From Acidobacteriota bacterium (lineage in GTDB: Bacteria; Acidobacteriota; Vicinamibacteria; Vicinamibacterales; SCN-69-37): a stretch of 64,000 bases of DNA. Below are positions 52,830 through 60,890 of this stretch, piece by piece; within the stretch, counting starts at the first letter, position 1; the number at the start of each line of letters is the position of its first letter. The translations under genes and the position numbers were made by a program. Where the stretch lies: positions 24,958 to 88,957 of the forward strand of contig CANIII010000021.1 of assembly GCA_947467605.1 (NCBI GenBank), read 5' to 3'. The notes below the pieces were generated by a model. That model did not search any database and was not told where the DNA came from. It saw only the letters and a list, made by a program, of their open reading frames with translations.

Positions 52830-53075
52830 ATGAAGATCGACCTCACACCCGAGCAGCAGGTGCTCATCACCGCCGCGGTCACCAGCGGTCGTTTTGATCG
52901 CGAGGAAGACGCGGTTCTTGAGGCGTTGCTCCAGTGGGAGCAACGCGAGCGGTGGCATGCGAAGGTGCTGACCGACGTCAGCGAGGCTGACGCGGTCCCT
53001 CGGAAACCAGCGGCAGAGCGCGTGAAGGTGCGCACCCTGACGCCACTCGCTGAACTGCCGTTGTTTCCGGCGTAG
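52830..53075 (+). CDS. Orphan ParD-like antitoxin
   Basis: An 81-residue protein starting MKIDLTPEQQVLITAAVTSG and continuing with REEDAVLEALLQWEQRE, the N-terminal pattern of ParD/CopG-type antitoxins with a ribbon-helix-helix fold. No ParE-like or other toxin gene adjoins it: the next gene converges from the minus strand. It starts 10 bases after lexA and could be co-transcribed. An unpaired antitoxin, or a regulator of this fold. Confidence 0.7.
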   Translation: MKIDLTPEQQVLITAAVTSGRFDREEDAVLEALLQWEQRERWHAKVLTDVSEADAVPRKPAAERVKVRTLTPLAELPLFPA

Positions 53076-53096
53076 GGCGCGTCGAGCGTGGCCGTG

Positions 53097-54053
53097 CTAC
53101 TTCAACGACGCCTTCACCGCCGTCGATACCCCAATGTGCTCGACGATGACCGCGCGATCCAGAAAATCCTGCGCGTCGATCGCGACCCCGTCCGTGCGCA
53201 GATTCTTGAGCGTCATCTCGAACAGCACCACCACCGGTTCGCCGGCGACATCGGCCTCTTGGCGAAACTGCGCCTCCGCGCCGCGCAACATGTCGACGGT
53301 GACATTGGTCGCCGGACGAAAACTGCCGCGCTCGACGAGAATGTGTTTCTTGTAGAGCACATCTGACGGCTGCACGACCTTGCCGGCGGCCGTGAAAAGC
53401 GCGGCGTTGGTCAGCCCGTGTTCGACGAGCTTGAGGCTGGCGAGCCGATTGTCGATATGGCTGAATCCAGGACCCGACAACTCGATCATGTCGATCTCGA
53501 TGCGATCGGTGGTGAGGTTGTCGATGAGCGACGGAATCAGCGCGTCGATGTTGCCGTCTCCGAACAGGGCCGCATGCACGACGTTCACGCCGACGATGCC
53601 GAGCGCTTCCTGCTGTTGGTCCATCTCGAGATCGGTCAGCCGCACATGGATCGTGATTTCGGTGGGCACGGCCAGCGGCGTGGTCTGGAATCGGACGCCG
53701 AGCCAGCCGTGGCCGTCTTCCTGTCGTGAGTAGCTGCGGGTCGCCACCGTGTCCGCGAACACAAAGAAGCGTGATGCGGGGCCGCGTTTCGGGCCGAGGC
53801 GCTCGACCAGCAGCGCGAACTCGTGATCGAGCATCTTCACCAGCCGTTCCCGACTGACGTACCGCTCGCACGGTCCGTAGATCGCGTCGCTGAAGGTCAT
53901 GTCGTACGCCGACATGGCCTTGGCGATGGTGCCGGCCGCCCCGCCGACGCGAAACAGCCAGCGCGCCACCTCCTGCCCGGCCCCAATCTCGGCCAGAGTG
54001 CCATAGGTGCCCGGGTCGAGATTCACCTGCAGAGCCTTCTGGTGCGTGTCCAT
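53097..54053 (-). CDS. Conserved protein of unknown function
   Basis: A 318-residue protein. The start ATG 54051-54053 gives MDTHQKALQVNLDPGTYG, followed by TLAEIGAGQEVARWLFRVGG and AKAMSAYDMTFSDAIYG. I recall these segments from a widespread bacterial family that is usually longer, about 450-480 residues, and that has carried inconsistent database names; I would not assign a function. No membrane segments or signal peptide. GTG 54057-54059 is a second possible start. It is divergent from the operon starting at 54207, with a long palindrome filling the gap. Confidence 0.7.
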   Translation of the reverse strand: MDTHQKALQVNLDPGTYGTLAEIGAGQEVARWLFRVGGAAGTIAKAMSAYDMTFSDAIYGPCERYVSRERLVKMLDHEFALLVERLGPKRGPASRFFVFADTVATRSYSRQEDGHGWLGVRFQTTPLAVPTEITIHVRLTDLEMDQQQEALGIVGVNVVHAALFGDGNIDALIPSLIDNLTTDRIEIDMIELSGPGFSHIDNRLASLKLVEHGLTNAALFTAAGKVVQPSDVLYKKHILVERGSFRPATNVTVDMLRGAEAQFRQEADVAGEPVVVLFEMTLKNLRTDGVAIDAQDFLDRAVIVEHIGVSTAVKASLK

Positions 54054-54083
54054 CGCCACGCCCTGTAATCGGCACAATTCGAC

Positions 54084-54191
54084 GGGGTCAGAGCCCTTTT
54101 CCACAGAAAACGCCAAAAGAGGGACACAGGTCCACTTTTGTGGACCTGTGTCCCTCTTTTGGCCAAATCTGTGGAAAAGGGCTCTGACCCC
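54084..54191. repeat. 108-base nested palindrome (GGGGTCAGAGCC type) between divergent genes
   Basis: Two stacked stems. Outer arms 54084-54107 and 54168-54191 (GGGGTCAGAGCCCTTTTCC plus ACAGA) pair over 24 bases. Inner arms 54112-54135 and 54140-54163 (GCCAAAAGAGGGACAC plus AGGTCCAC) pair over 24 bases with a TTTT loop. A symmetric 4-base internal mismatch (AAAC/CAAA) separates them. AATTC (54076-54080) and GAATT (54196-54200) extend the symmetry. Looks like a MITE or REP-type element; GGGTCAGAGCC motifs are known in REP-associated systems, which I note from memory. Confidence 0.85.
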
Positions 54192-54206
54192 TTTAGAATT
54201 TGTCAC

Positions 54207-54842
54207 ATGAAGACTACCCAGAGTCGTCGGGCCATGTTGTCGGCAGTGAGCGCGGTGGCGGCCGGCGTCGCCTTGACCGGTTCGCCCACGAGCGCTCGGG
54301 CCCGGGCTGACTTTACGCCCGCGCGCCACAAGGAAGACGCCTGGTTTGATGAGCTTCCCGGCAAACACCGCGTCTTTATCGATTCGGCAGCCACCGAGAG
54401 CGTCTCCAGCGCGCTCCTCTACGCCGGCAATCTCTTCACCGCGAACAAGTCGGGCTACGGCCTCGAAGACGGCGACATCGCGACCGTCGTCTGCCTTCGC
54501 CACAACGGCACCGTCTTCGCCTACACCGACACGATCTGGTCGAAGTACGGCAAGGCTCTCGCCGATTCGGCGAAGTACGTGAACCCGCGCAGCACCGAGC
54601 CGCCGACGGCCAATCCGCAGCGCAATATCGCCAGTCTCGCCAAACGTGGCGTCCACTTTGCCGTGTGCGGACTCGCGACGCGCCGCATCGCCGGGCAGAT
54701 CGCTACCGCGGTGAGCGGCAACACCGACGAGATCCACAAGGAACTCATCGCCAACCTCGTGCCGAACGGTCACCTCATGGCCGCGGGCGTGGTGGCGACG
54801 ACGCGCGCACAGGAATACGGCTACAGCATTCTCGTGGCCTAA
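54207..54842 (+). CDS. Tat-exported DsrE-like protein
   Basis: A 211-residue protein with a twin-arginine-like signal (SRRAMLSAVSAVAAGVALT). The mature part has the DsrE/F-like pattern: FIDSAATESVSSALLYAGNL near the start, ATVVCLRHNGTVFAYTD, and a possible sulfur-carrying cysteine in VHFAVCGLATRR, ending NGHLMAAGVVATTRAQEYGY. DsrE-type proteins bind or transfer sulfur. The family assignment is moderate. It starts 14 bases before the cbb3 subunit I gene and is probably the first gene of that operon; the palindrome lies directly upstream. Confidence 0.6.
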   Translation: MKTTQSRRAMLSAVSAVAAGVALTGSPTSARARADFTPARHKEDAWFDELPGKHRVFIDSAATESVSSALLYAGNLFTANKSGYGLEDGDIATVVCLRHNGTVFAYTDTIWSKYGKALADSAKYVNPRSTEPPTANPQRNIASLAKRGVHFAVCGLATRRIAGQIATAVSGNTDEIHKELIANLVPNGHLMAAGVVATTRAQEYGYSILVA

Positions 54843-54855
54843 GGCGTCGCGCGCA

Positions 54856-56241
54856 GTGAACGACACCCCCAGTGACACCGCGCGGCCGGCCGCGCTGGCG
54901 ATCGACACGCAACTGATTCGCGCGCATGGCCTCGCGGCCATCGTCACGCTCCTCATCGCTGCCACGTTTGGTATCGTCGCGTCGCTGCAACTGATTGATC
55001 CCGGTCTCACGGGCGACGTCACCTGGCTCAGCTGGGGCCGCCTGCGCTTTGCCCACACGCAGGGCATCATGTTCGCGTGGCTCGGGAACGCGTTCTTCGC
55101 GTTTCTCTATCACGCCGTGCCGATTCTCACCGGTCGGCCTGTGACGAGTGCGCGACTGGGTCGCTGGCTGTTTGGACTGTGGAATTTCGCAGTGATCATG
55201 CCCGGTTGGATTCTGGTGCTCGCCGGCATCAGCCAACCGCTCGAGTGGGCAGAGTTTCCTCTCGTCGTTGACGCGGTCGTCGTGATCGCCCTGCTACTCG
55301 CGATCGTGCAGTTTCTGCCGCCATTCTTCTCGCGCGGCATCGAGCATCTGTACGTGTCGAGCTGGTACATCATCGGCGCGTTGATCTTCACGGCGCTCGC
55401 CTATCCGATGGGGAATCTCGTGCCTGAGCTCGTGCCCGGGGCGAGCGGCGCAGCATTCAGCGGATTGTGGATCCACGACGCCGTCGGCCTCTACGTCACG
55501 CCCCTCGCGCTCGCGGTGATCTACTTCGTGATCCCCGCTTCGACGCGCCGGCCCATCTACAGCCACTTTCTCTCGATGCTCGGATTTTGGCTGCTGTTCT
55601 TTCTCTACCCACTGAACGGCACGCATCACTACGTGTTCTCGGTCATTCCGATGTCGGCGCAACTGACGGCCATCGCCGCGTCCACGTTGCTCGGCGTCGA
55701 CGTCGTCATCGTCGTCGCCAACCTGTTACTTTCGGTGCGCGGCTCAGGAGTCTTTCCGCGCGATGCCGGTCTGCGCTTCGTCATCATGTCGACGATCTTT
55801 TATCTCATCGTGAGCGTGCAGGGATCGCTGCAAGCGCAGATGTCCATCAATCAGGCCGTGCACTTCACCGACTGGGTCATCGGTCACTCGCACCTGGCGA
55901 TGCTCGGGTTTGCGTCATTTGCCGCCGCGGGTGGACTCGCGCATGCGTGGCAGCGACTGCCGATCGCGCGCTACAACGAGCGCGCGATCAGTTGGGCGTT
56001 TTGGCTGATGTTGGTCGGCGTGCTCGTGATGGTGATTGACCTGACCGCGGCGGGCATCGTCGAGTCTGCGCTCTGGCGCTCTGGCGCACCGTGGCTCGAC
56101 TCGGTCGTGGCCGCGCGACCGTACTGGATCGTGCGCAGCCTCTCGGCGATTCCCATTGTCGCCGGCTTCGTCGCGCTGTGGATCGGTCTGACCACAGGGC
56201 CCGACGCGGATGTTCGTGCTCGCACAACGGTGGCGTCGTGA
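54856..56241 (+). CDS. ccoN: cbb3-type cytochrome oxidase subunit I (CcoN)
   Basis: A 461-residue protein with about 12 membrane helices, GTG start at 54856. All metal ligands expected of a heme-copper oxidase are visible: H67 in FAHTQG for low-spin heme, H207 in WIHDAVG, the H257-H258 pair in NGTHHYV for the copper site, and H344/H346 in VIGHSHLAML for the two hemes. Y223 may be the active-site tyrosine. High-affinity terminal oxidase that reduces O2 with cytochrome c electrons. It is divergent from well-known CcoN in length and loops. Overlaps the next gene by four bases. Confidence 0.85.
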   Translation: MNDTPSDTARPAALAIDTQLIRAHGLAAIVTLLIAATFGIVASLQLIDPGLTGDVTWLSWGRLRFAHTQGIMFAWLGNAFFAFLYHAVPILTGRPVTSARLGRWLFGLWNFAVIMPGWILVLAGISQPLEWAEFPLVVDAVVVIALLLAIVQFLPPFFSRGIEHLYVSSWYIIGALIFTALAYPMGNLVPELVPGASGAAFSGLWIHDAVGLYVTPLALAVIYFVIPASTRRPIYSHFLSMLGFWLLFFLYPLNGTHHYVFSVIPMSAQLTAIAASTLLGVDVVIVVANLLLSVRGSGVFPRDAGLRFVIMSTIFYLIVSVQGSLQAQMSINQAVHFTDWVIGHSHLAMLGFASFAAAGGLAHAWQRLPIARYNERAISWAFWLMLVGVLVMVIDLTAAGIVESALWRSGAPWLDSVVAARPYWIVRSLSAIPIVAGFVALWIGLTTGPDADVRARTTVAS

Positions 56242-57479
56242 GCGCGCCATCTGGACGCACCGTGCGAATGGCGTATCTGGTCGCGAGTGTGGCCGGCGTC
56301 GTGTTCTTCGCGATGTCGGTTGTGCTGCTCGGTGTGCTGCCGACGCGGGCGCTCAACGCCGACATGCGTGCGATGGGTCCTGCGAAGTTACCCACGCTCA
56401 CTGCCAGCGAGCAGCGCGGTCGCATCGTCTATGCCCGAGAAGGCTGCGCGTATTGCCACACGCAACAGGTGCGCTACGTTCACGCGGACATGGCGCGCTT
56501 CGGTGCGCCGACGCTGGCTTGGGAAACGCAGTTCGATTTTCCGCAGATGTGGGGCACGCGCCGCATCGGGCCCGACCTCGCGCGGGAGGGCGGCACGCGG
56601 CCGGACGACTGGCAGTTCGCGCATCTCTACGCTCCGCGCACCGTCGTGCCGCTGTCCGTGATGCCGTCGTACGCGTCGCTCTTCGACGGGGCCGCGAATC
56701 AGCCGACGAATGACGGTCGAGATCTCGTCGCCTACCTCTCCACGCTTGGCCGCGCGCGCGAACTGGCGGCGCCCGAAGGCGAAGCGCGAGCGCGCGAGGC
56801 TTGTCATTGTCCCGACGATGAGATGGCGCAGATGGCGTTTGAGATGAAAGAGTTGAACGCGCACCCAGCGCGCGCGCGTCGCACCGGTCCGGTGCCTGCG
56901 CTGCCGAGCGCTGGCGATCGCGCTGCGGGCCTGCAGTTGTATGCCAACTACTGCGCCGGCTGTCATGGCGCGACTGGTGCTGGCGATGGGCCCGCCGCAG
57001 CCGGTCTCCGTCCCCGCCCATCGAATCTGTCCGCGCATCGCTATGCCACTGACCGAATCGCCGAGACGTTGTGGAACGGCGTCGCTGGCACGTCGATGCC
57101 GGCCTGGCGCGATCAGCCGCTCGACAGAATCGCTGCGCTCGTCGCCGCGGTGCAGAGCCTCGGTCAGAACGCCAGCGTTGACGAGGCGTCTCGATCTGGC
57201 GACGACCTCGGCGCACGCGTCTATGCGGCCAATTGCGTGCAGTGCCATGGCGAGCGCGGTGCGGGCGACGGATTCAGCGCGGCGTCGCTGGCCATCGCGC
57301 CCACGAACTTTCTGAAACAGCAGCCCTTCCAGTCCGTCGCCCTCCGCGCGCTGACCAGTGGTATCGACGGGACGTCGATGGCGCCGTGGACGTCACGACT
57401 CAGCGAGGCAGACATCACCGCTGTTGTGCACTACGTTCGCAGCCTCTACACCGGCGATGCGAAGGAGGGACGCCGATGA
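56238..57479 (+). CDS. CcoO-CcoP-like fusion: tri-heme cytochrome c subunit
   Basis: A 413-residue protein starting GTG 56238. A single membrane anchor (residues 11-33) is followed by a CcoO-like heme c domain (C70-x-x-C73-H74 in CAYCHTQQVR, axial Met about 142 in VMPSY) and then two class I cytochrome c domains (C239/C242/H243 in CAGCHG and C333/C336/H337 in CVQCHG). This combines the functions of mono-heme CcoO and di-heme CcoP in one chain. Electrons should pass through the three hemes into CcoN. Overlaps both neighbours by four bases. Confidence 0.85.
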   Translation: MSAPSGRTVRMAYLVASVAGVVFFAMSVVLLGVLPTRALNADMRAMGPAKLPTLTASEQRGRIVYAREGCAYCHTQQVRYVHADMARFGAPTLAWETQFDFPQMWGTRRIGPDLAREGGTRPDDWQFAHLYAPRTVVPLSVMPSYASLFDGAANQPTNDGRDLVAYLSTLGRARELAAPEGEARAREACHCPDDEMAQMAFEMKELNAHPARARRTGPVPALPSAGDRAAGLQLYANYCAGCHGATGAGDGPAAAGLRPRPSNLSAHRYATDRIAETLWNGVAGTSMPAWRDQPLDRIAALVAAVQSLGQNASVDEASRSGDDLGARVYAANCVQCHGERGAGDGFSAASLAIAPTNFLKQQPFQSVALRALTSGIDGTSMAPWTSRLSEADITAVVHYVRSLYTGDAKEGRR

Positions 57480-57634
57480 TCTTTGACGCGGTCGTGATCG
57501 TGTCGATTGTGATGAGCGCAGCGTTCACGCTGGCCTGGCTGCTGCGCCCCGACTTCCGCGCGTGGATTGAACAGCCCAAGCATGTGTTCGACGCGCAACT
57601 GCGCCAGTTCGATCAGGAGCGACGACCGCGATGA
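57476..57634 (+). CDS. Small single-helix membrane protein, CcoQ-like position
   Basis: A 52-residue protein from ATG 57476 with one membrane helix (MIFDAVVIVSIVMSAAFTLAW) and a charged tail (FDAQLRQFDQERRPR). No recognised family. It is coupled by overlapping stop and start codons on both sides to a cbb3 oxidase subunit and to the thiosulfate dehydrogenase-like gene, the position where CcoQ or an assembly peptide occurs in other oxidases. Confidence 0.65.
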   Translation: MIFDAVVIVSIVMSAAFTLAWLLRPDFRAWIEQPKHVFDAQLRQFDQERRPR

Positions 57635-58566
57635 AATTCACCATCATCAGCAGCCTCGTCGCCGGCGTTGTGATCGTCGGCGCGGGAACATCGCTGGCGT
57701 ATCGCCGCGCAGCCCCGTCTGGGGCGGCGTCGGCGGCTGCGACCGAAGACTATGGGCGCCGCCTGCTGACCGAGACCTCGATGCTGATGGGGCCTGATCA
57801 GCCTGATCCCTCGAAGCGATACACCGGCAGTCGACTGCAGTGCGGCTCGTGTCATCTGAAGGCCGGCACTGAGCCCGGCACACTCGCGCTGGTGGAAGCG
57901 TTCCCGAAATATCCGCGCGTGTCCGGACGGGATGGTGGCGTGGGCGATATCAAGCAGCGCATCAACGGCTGCATGACGCGCAGCATGAACGGTCGCGCCT
58001 TGCCGCTCGACAGCGTCGAGATGAATGCGATGTCGATGTATCTCAGAACACTCGGCGAGCAGTACGTGGTGACCAGCGTGAGTCGCCGCGCGACCCACGA
58101 GCCGAAGGCGTTTGTCACGCCCGATCGCGCGGCCAATCCAGAAGCCGGTAAGCGCGTCTATGAAACGCGCTGCGCCATCTGTCACGGCGGTGATGGTCTG
58201 GGTCTGCGATCGACCAACACGCCGTCGCGTGGCTACGTATTCCCGCCACTATGGGGGCCCGACAGTTTCAATGACGGCGCCGGCACGCATCGCGTGCTGA
58301 CAGCCGCGCGTTTCATCAAGACGCGGATGCCACTCGGCAAGCCCGATCTGTCTGATGACGACGCGTTTGATGTGGCCGCATATATCAACGTGCAGCCGCG
58401 GCCGGAGATGGCGGACCTCGAGAAGGACTACCCGGACCGTACGACCAAGCCCGTCGACAACCCCTACGGTCCGTACGCGGATCCCTTTCCGATCGAACAA
58501 CACCGCCTCGGCCCGTTCAAGCCGATCGAGGCTTTCTACGCCAAACTAAAAAAAGCCGGGAGTTAA
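57631..58566 (+). CDS. tsdA: Di-heme cytochrome c, thiosulfate dehydrogenase (TsdA) family
   Basis: A 311-residue protein with an N-terminal hydrophobic segment (ISSLVAGVVIVGAG), so membrane-anchored or periplasmic. First heme C71-x-x-C74-H75 in LQCGSCHLKAG; C114 in INGCMTRSMNGRALP fits the axial cysteine ligand that characterises TsdA, which oxidises thiosulfate to tetrathionate or the reverse. Second heme C181-x-x-C184-H185. K230/M233 (FIKTRMP) may be ligands. Located in an operon with a cbb3 oxidase, so it could feed electrons to it. Direction and substrate need enzyme assay. The stop is within a hairpin. Confidence 0.8.
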   Translation: MKFTIISSLVAGVVIVGAGTSLAYRRAAPSGAASAAATEDYGRRLLTETSMLMGPDQPDPSKRYTGSRLQCGSCHLKAGTEPGTLALVEAFPKYPRVSGRDGGVGDIKQRINGCMTRSMNGRALPLDSVEMNAMSMYLRTLGEQYVVTSVSRRATHEPKAFVTPDRAANPEAGKRVYETRCAICHGGDGLGLRSTNTPSRGYVFPPLWGPDSFNDGAGTHRVLTAARFIKTRMPLGKPDLSDDDAFDVAAYINVQPRPEMADLEKDYPDRTTKPVDNPYGPYADPFPIEQHRLGPFKPIEAFYAKLKKAGS

Positions 58567-58588
58567 TTGCCAATTAACTCCCGGCTTT
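58552..58588. terminator. Bidirectional terminator-like palindrome spanning tsdA stop (GGGAGTTAATT core)
   Basis: Arms AAAGCCGGGAGTTAATT (58552-58568) and AATTAACTCCCGGCTTT (58572-58588) pair perfectly over 17 bases with a GCC loop. The tsdA stop TAA lies within the left arm, and the minus-strand hydroxyacid oxidase ends 17 bases beyond. Poly-A on the left and T3 on the right suit termination of both convergent genes. Same core as the element at 40298. Confidence 0.75.
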
Positions 58589-58604
58589 AATTGATCATCA
58601 GACG

Positions 58605-59789
58605 CTACGGGCGAGGTGTGAGCCAGGCGGGTGGCACGTCGACGAACGATCCGTCCAGCGCAGCGGTCGATCCGACGCCGAGCAACTGCAGGGTGCGGAC
58701 GATGTCAGTTCGGAGGATCTGAATCGCGCGCGTGACTCCGGGGCCGCCGGCAGCGCCGAGGCCGTAGGCGTAGGCGCGGCCAATCAGCACAGCGCGCGCA
58801 CCCATGCAGAGGGCTTTGACGACGTCACCGCCGCGCCGAATGCCGCTATCGAGCAAGACCTCGACCTGGGGATTTTGCCGCTGAACGGCGGCGACGATTT
58901 CCGGCAGCACACGAATTGTCGCAGCGACACCATCCAGTTGGCGGCCGCCGTGATTCGACACGACAACGGCATCCGCGCCGGCGTCCATCGCCTGGCGCGC
59001 GTCATCCGCGGTGTGCACGCCTTTGACAACGACCTTGCCCTGCCACGCGTCGCGAATCCACCGCAGATCGTCCCAGCTCACCATCGACGCTTCGAGCGCG
59101 GCCGTCACGTCCGCATACGGCATCGGGCCGCTCGGCAAGACGACGTTGGGGAATTTCATGAGGCCGCCGTCGGCGAGGTAGGCGGCGAGCCATCGTGGGC
59201 GCGCGAGGAATTGCAAGATGTGCGGCAGCATCTCGAGCGGCTTGCTGGAGGCAAGCCCCTTCATGCCGTTGCGATGATCGCGTTCGCGCAGGCCGGCCAC
59301 TGGTGTATCGATCGTGACAACGAGCGCGGCGCAGCCGACGGCTTTGGCGCGTTCGATGGCGCCCATCGCCACGTCGTGTCCGCCGACGAGGTAGAGCTGG
59401 TACCAGACCGGACCGCGCGTCGCCGCTTTCACGTCTTTCACTGTGCAACCCGAGAGCGTCGAGAGAATGTAACCCGTGCCCGCCTCGCCAGCGGCGTGCG
59501 CCGCGACTTCTTCGCCGCGCGGATAGAACATGCGGCTGCTGCCGACCGGCGCCAGGATGAAGGGCAGATCGAGCGTCGTCCCGAGCACGGTCGTGGCGAG
59601 ATCGCACGTACGGGTGGCCACGGCCGACCGCGGACGAAACGCGATGTCTTCGAATGCGCGGTTGTTCTCGCGCAGCGTCACTTCGGCATCGGCACCGCCG
59701 TCGATGTAGTCGAAGGCGACTCTCGGCAGCCGCCGTTTGGCCCCGAGACGAAGATCAGCGATGTTGATGAACCGCGCGGCTGAGGCCAT
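58605..59789 (-). CDS. FMN-dependent alpha-hydroxy acid oxidase/dehydrogenase
   Basis: A 394-residue TIM-barrel flavoprotein of the LldD/glycolate oxidase family, starting ATG 59787-59789. Landmarks: RVAFDYIDGGADAEVTLREN at the N-terminus, ILAPVGSSRMFYPRGE, GPVWYQLYLVG, the active-site SNHGGRQLDG and DSGIRRGGDVVKALCMGA near the end. These oxidise L-lactate, glycolate or related 2-hydroxy acids. It lacks a membrane segment. The substrate cannot be resolved without active-site modelling. Ends opposite the tsdA hairpin. Confidence 0.88.
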   Translation of the reverse strand: MASAARFINIADLRLGAKRRLPRVAFDYIDGGADAEVTLRENNRAFEDIAFRPRSAVATRTCDLATTVLGTTLDLPFILAPVGSSRMFYPRGEEVAAHAAGEAGTGYILSTLSGCTVKDVKAATRGPVWYQLYLVGGHDVAMGAIERAKAVGCAALVVTIDTPVAGLRERDHRNGMKGLASSKPLEMLPHILQFLARPRWLAAYLADGGLMKFPNVVLPSGPMPYADVTAALEASMVSWDDLRWIRDAWQGKVVVKGVHTADDARQAMDAGADAVVVSNHGGRQLDGVAATIRVLPEIVAAVQRQNPQVEVLLDSGIRRGGDVVKALCMGARAVLIGRAYAYGLGAAGGPGVTRAIQILRTDIVRTLQLLGVGSTAALDGSFVDVPPAWLTPRP

Positions 59790-59846
59790 AGCCGGGAATT
59801 CTACATTCTGGCCACGATCCGGGCCGGAATGGGCGACAATTAAAGG

Positions 59847-60890
59847 ATGAACAAGCAATTCGTGTTGTCGAGTGTGGCCGTTGCGGCCGTGTGTGTGATG
59901 TCGGCCTGCAATGGCTCCAGCAAGACGGCAACGCCAGCGGTCCCTGCCGCAGAAACCAAGCCCGCCGCCGACGCTTCGGCGCCCGCGAGCGCGCCTGCAA
60001 GTGACGCAGCACCCGTGGCCGTCCCCGCATCGGCACCGGCAACGCCGGAGGGTTCGAGCTCCGCGGCGTCAACGGTGGGGCCGAATCGAAAAGCGCGACC
60101 GTCCACGGTCTTCGCGTACGACATGGCCCCGCCCGTCGACAGCAAAGAGCACTTCATCGAGTGGATGGTGACCAATCGCGATGAGGATCCGAAGTTCCTC
60201 GCCGAGCGTTGGGACCGGTATCAGGCCATGGTGAACAACGGCGATTTGCTCAACGAACAGACGCGCCACGCGTTTCTCCTGACGCCGCGTGAGGAGTTCG
60301 TGCGCAAGAACGCGCAGACGCATTCCTACGATCACAACTTTCTCGACATCGGCTTCGGTGTCACGATTTCCGGCCCGCACGCGGTCGGCCGCATGACGAG
60401 CACGCTCGAGATCAAGAAGGGCGACAAGGTCCTCGAGATCGGCAGCGGCTCCGGTTACCAGAGCGCGATGCTCGGCCACCTCACCGACAAGGTCTGGACG
60501 ATCGAGATCATCAAGCCGCTGGCTGAGCGCACCCGCGGTGTCTACGACGGACTCATTTCGCGAGGCTACACCGAGTATTCGAACGTGCACACCAAGCAGG
60601 CGGATGGGTACTTCGGCTGGGAAGAGGCCGGCCCGTTCGACAAGATCGTCGTGACGTGCGGCATCGACCACGTGCCACCGGCGCTCCTGCAGCAGCTGAA
60701 AGTCGGCGGCATTATGGTCATTCCGGTCGGCCCTCCCGGCGCGCAGCACGTGCTGAAGGTGACCAAGGAAGCCAATCCTGACGGCACCGTAAAAATCTCG
60801 CGCTCAGACATCTACAACGGCAAGGTCGTGCCCTTCGTGCCCTTCACCAAGCTCGAAGCCAACGGCATCGTCGGAACCCACAACAAGTGA
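59847..60890 (+). CDS. Lipoprotein with PCMT-like (L-isoaspartate) methyltransferase domain
   Basis: A 347-residue protein. Signal with lipobox VMSAC puts lipidated C21 at the N-terminus of the mature chain, followed by an Ala/Pro-rich linker to about residue 85. Residues about 130-345 match protein-L-isoaspartate methyltransferase: SAM motif I VLEIGSGSGYQ (195-205), ADGYFGW, and CGIDHVPPALLQQLK (the post-II region). A methyltransferase exported by this signal would sit where SAM is not expected. A leaderless arrangement is suggested by GACAAT six bases upstream. Coupled to the next gene. Confidence 0.8.
   Translation: MNKQFVLSSVAVAAVCVMSACNGSSKTATPAVPAAETKPAADASAPASAPASDAAPVAVPASAPATPEGSSSAASTVGPNRKARPSTVFAYDMAPPVDSKEHFIEWMVTNRDEDPKFLAERWDRYQAMVNNGDLLNEQTRHAFLLTPREEFVRKNAQTHSYDHNFLDIGFGVTISGPHAVGRMTSTLEIKKGDKVLEIGSGSGYQSAMLGHLTDKVWTIEIIKPLAERTRGVYDGLISRGYTEYSNVHTKQADGYFGWEEAGPFDKIVVTCGIDHVPPALLQQLKVGGIMVIPVGPPGAQHVLKVTKEANPDGTVKISRSDIYNGKVVPFVPFTKLEANGIVGTHNK

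Noticed and set aside
52978..54075. Long minus-strand frame over 53097-54053 in a different phase
   Set aside because: It is Arg/His-rich, as expected of a high-GC shadow frame, while the other frame has recognisable conserved blocks.
54054..55070. Upstream extension of the 53097-54053 gene
   Set aside because: It would run antisense through the DsrE-like and ccoN genes and the palindrome; the ATG at 54053 matches the expected N-terminus.
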